From Rhodobacter sp. (GTDB lineage Bacteria; Pseudomonadota; Alphaproteobacteria; Rhodobacterales; Rhodobacteraceae), in contig PNND01000238.1 in NCBI GenBank assembly GCA_013824045.1, positions 1-5,418 on the forward strand: DNA of 5,418 nucleotides, read 5' to 3'. How positions within the stretch are numbered: position 1 is the first letter of the stretch; each line of letters begins with the position of its first letter. The translations under genes were made by a program, and so were the position numbers. Of this stretch, positions 1 through 5,418 are shown in pieces. The notes beneath the pieces are model-generated. The model was not told the DNA's origin. It did not search any database and was given only the letters and a program-made list of their open reading frames with translations.

Positions 1-6
1 CCCTGA

Positions 7-3000
7 TCAGATCTCCTCGACCATCAACACCCCGGGCATCGCCTTGATCGCGCCCTTGATCTGGGGCGTCACCGGATAGGGCTGAGGCAGGATCACGTCG
101 ATCTCGCACCCTGTATCATCCGGCACGCAGATCGTGATCTGCGCCTTGGCCCGCCCTTCCAGATTGGACAAGAGCGCCGCCACCGACCCCGCCGCCTCGG
201 CCCGGTTCAGATGGATGCGCAGATCCGACGCCCCCGCCTCGGCGGCCACGGAATCAATCGGCTGCACCCCATTGGCCAGAAGCTTGACCGAATCTCCGTC
301 CGGGTCTGCCCGCACTGTCAGCACGATATTGCGACCCGGCTCCAGATGATCGCGCGATGCCTCCAGCACGTCAGAGAACACCGTCACCTCATACAAGCCC
401 GTTGGATCGGACAGGGCGACAAAGGCAAACCGGTTGCCCTTGGCCGATTTCCGTTCCTGCCGGGCCGAGACGGACCCTGCAATCTTCACCACGCAGGTGC
501 CGCGCTGTTCGGCCATGCGCGTGACCTCGGCCAGCGTCTTCACATCCATGCGCCGCAGCGCACCCATGTAATCATCCAGCGGATGGCCTGACAGGTAGAA
601 CCCGATCGCCTGATGTTCCTGCGCCAGCCGTTCCGTCGCCAGCCAATCCCCCCGCCCGGCCAGCCTTGGTTCGGGGATATCCGCCCCTGCCTCGCCGAAC
701 AGCGACACCTGCGACGATCCCTTCGCCTCATGGATCGCGGCGGAATAGGCCACCAGCGCATCCAGCGCCTCGAACACCCGCGCGCGGTTGGCATCCAGCG
801 CGTCAAAGGCCCCGGCGCGCGCCAGCATTTCCAGCGGGCGTTTGCCCACGCGTTTCAGATCCACCCGCCGCGCGACATCAAACAGGGTGGCAAAGGGCCG
901 CTCGCCCGTATCGGTCCGCCGCGCCTCGACGATCATCTTCATCGCCTCGACACCCACATTTTTCAACGCGCCAAGGGCATAGACGATCTGGCCCTCCACC
1001 ACGGTAAAGGTCGCCAGAGACCGGTTCACGCAGGGCGGCACTGTCTTGATGCCCAGCTTGTCCACCTCGCGCTTATAAACCGCCAGCTTGTCGGTCAGAT
1101 GGATATCGCAGTTCATCACGGCGGCCATGAATTCGACCGGATAATTCGCCTTCAGATAGGCCGTCTGATAGCTCACAACCGCGTAGGCGGCGGCGTGGGA
1201 TTTGTTAAAGCCGTAATTGGCGAATTTCTCCAAAAGGTCGAACACCTCGCCGGCCTTCTTGGCATCGATGTTGTGGGTGGCCTTTGCCCCTTCGATGAAC
1301 TTCGGGCGTTCCTTCGCCATTTCCTCGGCGATCTTTTTTCCCATCGCCCGGCGCAGCAGGTCTGCGCCGCCCAGCGAATAGCCCGCCATGACCTGCGCAA
1401 TCTGCATCACCTGTTCCTGATAGACGATGATGCCCTGCGTTTCGGCAAGGATATGGTCGATGGTGGGATGGATCGATTCAAGGTCGCGCAGACCGTTCTT
1501 CACCTCGCAATAGACCGGGATATTCTCCATCGGGCCGGGGCGATAGAGCGCCACCAGCGCCACGATATCCTCGATACAGGTGGGCTTCATGCGCCGCAGC
1601 GCATCCATCATCCCCGAACTTTCCACCTGAAACACCGCTACCGTCTTGGCGGCGGCGTAAAGCTCATAGGTCGGCTTATCGTCCAAAGGGATCAGGCTGA
1701 TATCCAGCGTCACCCCGCGCAGCGCCAGCAGGTCCAGCGCGTTCTGGATCACGGTCAGCGTCTTCAGACCCAGAAAGTCGAACTTCACCAGACCGGCCGC
1801 CTCAACCCATTTCATGTTGAACTGGGTGGCGGGCATGTCCGACCGCGGGTCCTGATAGAGCGGCACCAGCTCATCCAGCGGCCTGTCGCCGATCACCACC
1901 CCGGCGGCATGGGTCGATGCGTTGCGATACAGCCCTTCGATCTGTTCGGCATAGGTCAGCAGGCGACCCACCACCTCTTCCTTCGCCGCCTCGCGCAGGC
2001 GCGGCTCATCGGCCAGCGCCTTGGTGATCGAGACGGGCTTCACGCCTTCCAGCGGGATCATCTTCGACAGCCGGTCCACCTGCCCATAGGGCAATTGCAG
2101 CACCCGCCCCACATCGCGCACGGCGGCCTTGGACAGCAGCGCGCCGAAAGTGATGATCTGCCCCACCTTGTCACGGCCATAGCGATCCTGCACGTAACTG
2201 ATCACCTCTTCCCGGCGATCCATACAGAAGTCGATGTCGAAGTCAGGCATCGACACCCGTTCCGGGTTCAGGAACCGTTCGAACAGCAGCGCATAGCGCA
2301 AGGGGTCAAGGTCGGTGATGGTCAGCGCATAGGCCACCAGCGACCCGGCCCCCGACCCCCGTCCCGGCCCCACGGGAATGCCGTGATCCTTGGCCCATTT
2401 GATGAAATCGGCCACGATCAGGAAATAGCCCGGAAACCCCATCTTCTCGATGATGCCCAGCTCGAAATCCAGCCGCGCCTGATACTCTTCCACCGTGGCC
2501 GCATGGGGGATCACCGCCAGCCGCGCCTGTAGCCCCGCATTGGCCTGACGGCGCAACTCCTGCACCTCGTCATCGGCAAAGCGCGGCAAGATCGGCGCGC
2601 GCTTGTGCGCCATGAAAGCACAGCGGCGGGCAATCTCGACCGTATTCTCCAACGCCTCCGGCAGATCGGCGAACAGGGCGCACATCTCCGCCTCGGATTT
2701 CAGATAATGCTGCGGCGTCAGGCGGCGGCGCGGCTGCTGCTGATCGACATAGGCCCCTTCGGCAATGCAGATCAGCGCATCATGCGCCTCATACATCGCG
2801 GCCTTGGGGAAATAGACGTCGTTGGTGGCCACCAGCGGCAGGCCCATCGCATAGGCCATTTCCACAAACCCACGCTCGGTTGCGGCCTCGGCCTCTGTCA
2901 GCCGCCCGCCTTCGCCCGGGTGGCGCTGCAATTCCACATAAAGCCGATCCCCGAAACAGGCCGCCAGCCTGTCCATCAGCGCCTGCGCCTTCGCGCCCTG

Positions 3001-3459
3001 CCCCTGTTGCAGGAACCGCCCCACCGGACCATCCGCCCCGCCCGTGAGGCAGATCAGACCCGCCGAATACCGCTCCAACTCCTCAAGCGCGACCTGATTC
3101 AACTGCCCGCCCTTGTCGAGGTAGAGGCATGAATTCAGCTTCATCAGGTTCATGTAACCCGCTTCGGACTGCGCCAGCAGCACCAGTGGCGCGGGCATCC
3201 GCAGCTTTTCCCCCGGCTGGGCAGGGTCATGGGCAACCGCCACCTGACAGCCCATAATCGGCTGCAGCCCCGCATCCTTGGCGAGAGACGAAAACTCCAG
3301 TGCGCAGAACATGTTGTTGGTATCGGTCACGGCCACGGCGGGCATCTCTGCCGCCGCGCAGAGCTTGGCCAGTTTCTTCACCGGGATCGCCCCTTCCAGA
3401 AGCGAATGTTCGGTATGGACGCGCAGGTGAATGAATCGGGGAATGCTGGACATGGCCAT
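7..3459 (-). CDS. dnaE: DNA polymerase III subunit alpha (replicative polymerase DnaE1)
   Basis: This is the catalytic subunit of the replicative DNA polymerase III holoenzyme, which synthesises DNA at the fork in the cytoplasm. The 1150 residues match the usual length (about 1160 in E. coli). Visible in order: an N-terminal PHP domain (about 9-285; HLRVHTEHSLLEG at 11-23); the nucleotide-binding motif GPGRGSGAGS (364-373); the catalytic palm aspartates in PDFDIDF (D408, D410) and KFDFLGL (D561); the fingers motif YGFNKSH (749-755); a helix-hairpin-helix stretch around 825-850; a beta-clamp-binding motif QVSLF (917-921); an OB fold (about 988-1070); and a C-terminal tau-binding region. The clamp motif, length and C-terminus favour DnaE1 over the error-prone DnaE2/ImuC. 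No intein or frameshift is present. The PHP domain has lost several metal ligands. The third codon is also ATG (3451-3453): an AGG lies 8 nt before it but only 2 nt before the first ATG, so the real start may be Met3, giving MSSIPRF. The stop is TGA at 7-9; any terminator lies outside the window. Confidence 0.98.
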   Translation of the reverse strand: MAMSSIPRFIHLRVHTEHSLLEGAIPVKKLAKLCAAAEMPAVAVTDTNNMFCALEFSSLAKDAGLQPIMGCQVAVAHDPAQPGEKLRMPAPLVLLAQSEAGYMNLMKLNSCLYLDKGGQLNQVALEELERYSAGLICLTGGADGPVGRFLQQGQGAKAQALMDRLAACFGDRLYVELQRHPGEGGRLTEAEAATERGFVEMAYAMGLPLVATNDVYFPKAAMYEAHDALICIAEGAYVDQQQPRRRLTPQHYLKSEAEMCALFADLPEALENTVEIARRCAFMAHKRAPILPRFADDEVQELRRQANAGLQARLAVIPHAATVEEYQARLDFELGIIEKMGFPGYFLIVADFIKWAKDHGIPVGPGRGSGAGSLVAYALTITDLDPLRYALLFERFLNPERVSMPDFDIDFCMDRREEVISYVQDRYGRDKVGQIITFGALLSKAAVRDVGRVLQLPYGQVDRLSKMIPLEGVKPVSITKALADEPRLREAAKEEVVGRLLTYAEQIEGLYRNASTHAAGVVIGDRPLDELVPLYQDPRSDMPATQFNMKWVEAAGLVKFDFLGLKTLTVIQNALDLLALRGVTLDISLIPLDDKPTYELYAAAKTVAVFQVESSGMMDALRRMKPTCIEDIVALVALYRPGPMENIPVYCEVKNGLRDLESIHPTIDHILAETQGIIVYQEQVMQIAQVMAGYSLGGADLLRRAMGKKIAEEMAKERPKFIEGAKATHNIDAKKAGEVFDLLEKFANYGFNKSHAAAYAVVSYQTAYLKANYPVEFMAAVMNCDIHLTDKLAVYKREVDKLGIKTVPPCVNRSLATFTVVEGQIVYALGALKNVGVEAMKMIVEARRTDTGERPFATLFDVARRVDLKRVGKRPLEMLARAGAFDALDANRARVFEALDALVAYSAAIHEAKGSSQVSLFGEAGADIPEPRLAGRGDWLATERLAQEHQAIGFYLSGHPLDDYMGALRRMDVKTLAEVTRMAEQRGTCVVKIAGSVSARQERKSAKGNRFAFVALSDPTGLYEVTVFSDVLEASRDHLEPGRNIVLTVRADPDGDSVKLLANGVQPIDSVAAEAGASDLRIHLNRAEAAGSVAALLSNLEGRAKAQITICVPDDTGCEIDVILPQPYPVTPQIKGAIKAMPGVLMVEEI

Positions 3460-3547
3460 AGCCTAGCGAAGCGTCAGGCGCAGGGAAAGGCCGCCCCTTC
3501 TTTCGGCAAAAGACGAAACTGCTTCCGCCATATGCAAAAAGGTTCTT

Positions 3548-3563
3548 CTTGCCATGTGGCAAG
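3548..3563. promoter_or_regulatory. Perfect inverted repeat, candidate operator
   Basis: CTTGCCA and TGGCAAG are exact reverse complements separated by TG, giving a 16-bp dyad CTTGCCATGTGGCAAG. It lies about 90 bp upstream of the dnaE start and about 135 bp upstream of the xdhA start, a plausible position for a dimeric regulator of either gene. I cannot assign it to a known regulator family. It could also be a chance palindrome, since a single 7-bp arm pair is not rare. Confidence 0.4.
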
Positions 3564-3624
3564 GCAGCGGGCTTCACTGATAGAAAGGATACAAGCCCGA
3601 ACCGGATAACGGGGGGCATGGGGC

Positions 3625-3660
3625 GCGTGGCCCGCTTTACGCCGCATCGGGCGGCCACGC
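3625..3660 (+). other. Possible hairpin in the xdhA leader
   Basis: GCGTGGCC (3625-3632) and GGCCACGC (3653-3660) are perfect reverse complements, forming an 8-bp stem around a 20-nt loop. A competing inner pairing, CCCG (3631-3634) with CGGG (3648-3651), would extend or rearrange it. It ends 38 nt before the xdhA ATG and about 14 nt before the purine-rich GGGGAGAAGG (3675-3684). No U-tract follows, so it is not a typical terminator. It does not match any riboswitch I can recognise, including the molybdenum-cofactor motif, although that class would fit the gene's cofactor. Confidence 0.35.
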
Positions 3661-3698
3661 AAAACGCCTCGAACGGGGAGAAGGCGGCGGGTTGAGAC

Positions 3699-5141
3699 AT
3701 GGCCGGGATCGCGTTTCTGCTGAACGGAACGCCGGTTCGCGTGACGGGGGAACCCCCGACGCGGACGCTTCTCGATTGGCTGCGCGACACGCGCGGTCTG
3801 TGCGGCACGAAAGAAGGCTGCAATGAAGGCGATTGCGGGGCCTGCACCGTGATGGTGACCGATGCGGATGGCAGCCGCGCGCTGAATGCCTGCATCCTGT
3901 TCCTGCCCCAGCTCGCGGGCAAGGCCGTCCGCACTGTCGAAGGCATCGCCGGGCCGGAGGGAACGCAGCATCCGGTGCAAGAGGCGATGGTCGCGCATCA
4001 CGGCTCACAATGCGGCTTCTGCACGCCGGGCTTTGTGGTGTCGATGGCGGTGGCGCATCTGAACGGCCAGACGGACCATGACGATGCGCTGGCGGGCAAT
4101 CTCTGCCGCTGCACGGGCTATGCCCCGATCATCCGCGCGGCACAGGCGGCCGAATCCGCCCCTGTACCGGACTGGATGAAAGACGACAGCCGCTTCATCT
4201 TGGCCCAAATACCCAATGACCACGGCGTCGCAGGCTCGACCGTGCAGGCAAACGCGCAAGGGGGGTCCGGGGGGGCGGATGTCCCCCCGGCCTTCTGCCC
4301 GGCATCTTCGGATGACCTCGCAGACTGGTACCTCGCCCATCCTGATGCCACGCTCATCGCCGGGGCCACGGATGTGGGCCTCTGGGTGACCAAGCAGCTG
4401 CGTGACCTTGCGCCCGTCGCCTTTCTCAACGGCATGCGCGATCTGCAACAGATCGAGGTTCAGGGCGGCATGCTGCATGTCGGCGCAGGCGTGACCATCG
4501 CCGCGCTCCGCGCGGCGGTGGCCGCACGCCTGCCCTCCGTCGCGGAACTGCTGCGCCGCTATGCCAGCGAACAGGTCCGCAACGCTGCCACCATCGGCGG
4601 CAACATCGCCAATGGCTCGCCCATCGGCGATGGCCCGCCCGCGCTGATCGCGCTGGGCGCCACGCTCCATCTGCGGCGCGGCGATGAGATGCGGTCGATG
4701 CCGCTGGAGGATTTCTTCCTCGACTACCGCAAGCAGGATCGCCGTCCGGCTGAATTCGTGGCCGGAGTCAGCTTCCCTGAACACGCCCCGGCGCTGCGCT
4801 GCTACAAGATCTCCAAACGCTTCGATCAGGACATTTCCGCCGTCTGCGGCTGCTTCAACATCACCGTCACGGATGGCCGCGTCACCGCTGCCCGCATCGC
4901 CTTTGGCGGCACGGCGGGCATTCCGAAACGCGCCTCTGCCGTCGAATCCGCCCTGATCGGCAAAGCCTGGACAGAGGCGACCGTCACCGCCGCCCTGCCC
5001 GCATTCGCACAGGATTTCACCCCGCTCTCCGACATGCGCGCCAGCGCCGCCTATCGGCTGGAAACGGCCGCGAACCTGTTGATCCGCTATTTCCACGATC
5101 TGAACGGCGCCCCGGTTTCGGTGCTGGAGGTCGCGCCATGA
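3699..5141 (+). CDS. xdhA: Xanthine dehydrogenase small subunit (2Fe-2S and FAD)
   Basis: This is the electron-transfer subunit of the cytoplasmic molybdenum enzyme that oxidises hypoxanthine and xanthine to urate with NAD+. Domains in order: a plant-type 2Fe-2S ferredoxin domain with C41, C46, C49 and C65 ([10 protein letters not shown]); a helical 2Fe-2S domain with C105, C108, C136 and C138 ([14 protein letters not shown]); a linker (about 152-197); an FAD-binding domain (about 198-360) with [10 protein letters not shown] (219-228) and [16 protein letters not shown] (298-313); and the flavoprotein C-terminal domain (about 365-475) starting at [12 protein letters not shown]. All cluster ligands are present. 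The split layout (Fe-S plus FAD here, Mo subunit separate) is the bacterial XdhAB type rather than the CO dehydrogenase type. The start is fixed by an in-frame TGA at 3693-3695. The nearest Shine-Dalgarno-like GGAGAAGG (3677-3684) ends an unusually long 14 nt before the ATG. At 480 aa it is about 18 longer than the R. capsulatus protein as I remember it; nearly all the excess is in the linker. It overlaps xdhB by ATGA. Confidence 0.96.
   Translation: MAGIAFLLNGTPVRVTGEPPTRTLLDWLRDTRGLCGTKEGCNEGDCGACTVMVTDADGSRALNACILFLPQLAGKAVRTVEGIAGPEGTQHPVQEAMVAHHGSQCGFCTPGFVVSMAVAHLNGQTDHDDALAGNLCRCTGYAPIIRAAQAAESAPVPDWMKDDSRFILAQIPNDHGVAGSTVQANAQGGSGGADVPPAFCPASSDDLADWYLAHPDATLIAGATDVGLWVTKQLRDLAPVAFLNGMRDLQQIEVQGGMLHVGAGVTIAALRAAVAARLPSVAELLRRYASEQVRNAATIGGNIANGSPIGDGPPALIALGATLHLRRGDEMRSMPLEDFFLDYRKQDRRPAEFVAGVSFPEHAPALRCYKISKRFDQDISAVCGCFNITVTDGRVTAARIAFGGTAGIPKRASAVESALIGKAWTEATVTAALPAFAQDFTPLSDMRASAAYRLETAANLLIRYFHDLNGAPVSVLEVAP
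4206..4290 (+). repeat. In-frame GC-rich palindromic insertion in the xdhA linker
   Basis: The segment encodes the XdhA linker from Q170 to P197. It contains runs of six G (4260-4265), seven G (4269-4275) and six C (4283-4288). CCGGGGGG (4267-4274) and CCCCCCGG (4283-4290) are exact reverse complements, forming an 8-bp stem with an 8-nt loop. Compared with R. capsulatus XdhA from memory, the region between the shared LAQ and PAF residues is about 26 rather than 10 residues long, so about 16 codons look added without breaking the frame. The G-run/TCC/G-run/C-run pattern, and the GGCCCAAATAC just before it, resemble repeats I associate with intergenic regions of Rhodobacteraceae. The insertion origin is inferred; the palindrome is seen directly. 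Boundaries are approximate. Confidence 0.5.
5126..5130 (+). promoter_or_regulatory. Ribosome binding site of xdhB within xdhA
   Basis: GGAGG lies 7 nt upstream of the ATG at 5138, an ideal Shine-Dalgarno spacing. It supports 5138 as the xdhB start over the second in-frame ATG at 5144, which would have 13 nt spacing. It sits in the last codons of xdhA, consistent with translational coupling through the ATGA overlap. Confidence 0.75.
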
Positions 5142-5418
5142 CCATGGGGAAACCCCTGCCGCATGACGCGGCCCCCCTGCATGTCACCGGTCAGGCGCGC
5201 TATGTCGATGACATCCCCCTGCCCGCCAACGCCCTGCACCTCGCCTTTGGCCTATCCACCGTCGCGCATGGCGACATCCTGTCGATGGACCTCGCCCCCG
5301 TCCGCGCGGCACCCGGCGTGGTGGCCGTCTGGTCGGCGGCGGATTTCGCGGAGATGCCGGATTGCAGCCCCTCGGTCCATGACGAGCCGCTTCTCGCCAC
5401 GGGGCGCGTGCATTACCT
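5138..5418 (+). CDS. xdhB: Xanthine dehydrogenase large (molybdenum cofactor) subunit, N-terminal part
   Basis: This subunit carries the molybdenum cofactor and the purine-hydroxylating active site, and pairs with XdhA. Only about 93 codons are visible because the gene is cut by the window edge; the full protein is normally near 780 residues. The visible part reads [10 protein letters not shown], then [15 protein letters not shown] (15-29) and [15 protein letters not shown] (33-47), the characteristic N-terminus of the aldehyde oxidase/xanthine dehydrogenase a/b hammerhead domain, and LATGRVHYL at the cut. The Mo-binding and catalytic glutamate regions lie beyond the window. The ATG overlaps the xdhA stop (ATGA, 5138-5141) and is preceded by GGAGG. 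From memory the R. capsulatus protein begins MSVGKPLPHD, which fits this start rather than Met3. The frame is open to the edge with no sign of damage. Confidence 0.95.
   Translation, partial: MTMGKPLPHDAAPLHVTGQARYVDDIPLPANALHLAFGLSTVAHGDILSMDLAPVRAAPGVVAVWSAADFAEMPDCSPSVHDEPLLATGRVHY

Larger units (their letters stand above)
3460..3698. other. Divergent intergenic region between dnaE and xdhA
   Basis: This 239-bp gap separates the dnaE start (minus strand) from the xdhA start (plus strand), so promoters for both transcripts should lie here. I see a perfect inverted repeat at 3548-3563 and a hairpin at 3625-3660, each listed separately. I looked for sigma70-like -35/-10 pairs on both strands and found none with an acceptable spacing; TTGCCA at 3549-3554 has no matching -10 element. 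The AT-richer stretch at about 3500-3545 and 3573-3595 is the most promoter-like part. No convincing small gene or tRNA was seen; open frames crossing the gap are unlike known proteins and are mostly antisense to xdhA or dnaE. Confidence 0.7.

Noticed and set aside
613..2532. 639-codon open frame on the plus strand
   Set aside because: It lies entirely antisense to conserved dnaE. Its product is rich in His, Arg and Gln with no recognisable domain, typical of a reverse-strand shadow in GC-rich DNA.
7..3459. Intein or split DnaE
   Set aside because: dnaE is a frequent intein host, but the length is normal and the catalytic motifs follow one another at the spacing expected from E. coli.
3549..3554. 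TTGCCA as a -35 box for xdhA
   Set aside because: No -10-like hexamer occurs 16-18 bp downstream, and the sequence is better explained as one arm of the inverted repeat.
3625..3660. Rho-independent terminator
   Set aside because: The stem has a 20-nt loop and no T-tract on either side, and it lies between two divergent gene starts where no transcript should end.
3227..4008. Minus-strand open frames covering the intergenic region and the xdhA 5' end
   Set aside because: They overlap both real genes, have Arg/Pro/Ser-rich composition, and the longest reads through dnaE in the wrong frame.
4005..5096. 363-codon open frame on the minus strand
   Set aside because: It is fully antisense to xdhA, whose product has all expected cofactor ligands; the antisense product resembles no family I know.
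1..5418. CRISPR array, tRNA, rRNA or insertion sequence
   Set aside because: No regularly spaced direct repeats, tRNA-like cloverleaf, rRNA sequence, transposase or terminal inverted repeats were seen.

Overview
The window looks like chromosomal DNA of an alphaproteobacterium, most likely of the Rhodobacterales/Rhodobacteraceae. The DNA is GC-rich. Both recognisable proteins have the character of that group: XdhA and XdhB closely resemble, from memory, the Rhodobacter capsulatus xanthine dehydrogenase subunits, and DnaE is a standard proteobacterial replicative polymerase. Taxonomy is an inference from protein similarity only.

Layout: (1) Bases 7-3459, minus strand, hold a complete dnaE (DNA polymerase III alpha, 1150 aa). 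(2) Bases 3460-3698 are a 239-bp divergent intergenic region. It holds a perfect 7+7 inverted repeat (3548-3563) and an 8-bp hairpin (3625-3660) in the probable xdhA leader. No convincing -35/-10 promoter was found on either strand. (3) Bases 3699-5141, plus strand, hold a complete xdhA (2Fe-2S/FAD subunit, 480 aa). (4) From 5138, plus strand, xdhB (molybdenum-cofactor subunit) starts inside the xdhA stop codon (ATGA overlap) and runs off the window after about 93 codons.

XdhA and XdhB together form xanthine dehydrogenase, which oxidises hypoxanthine and xanthine to urate. Electrons pass from the Mo centre in XdhB through two 2Fe-2S clusters to FAD in XdhA and then to NAD+. The four-base overlap implies translational coupling of the two subunits. 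By analogy with related operons, xdhC (cofactor-insertion chaperone) would be expected just beyond the right edge, but it is not visible. DnaE has no evident functional link to purine catabolism; the two units merely share a divergent control region.

I do not see a previously undescribed system. The most unusual feature is inside xdhA: an extra segment of about 16 residues in the linker between the Fe-S and FAD domains. It is encoded by a G-run/C-run palindrome that resembles a dispersed intergenic repeat inserted in frame. Secondary points are the intergenic palindrome, the leader hairpin, and the loss of several metal ligands in the DnaE PHP domain.
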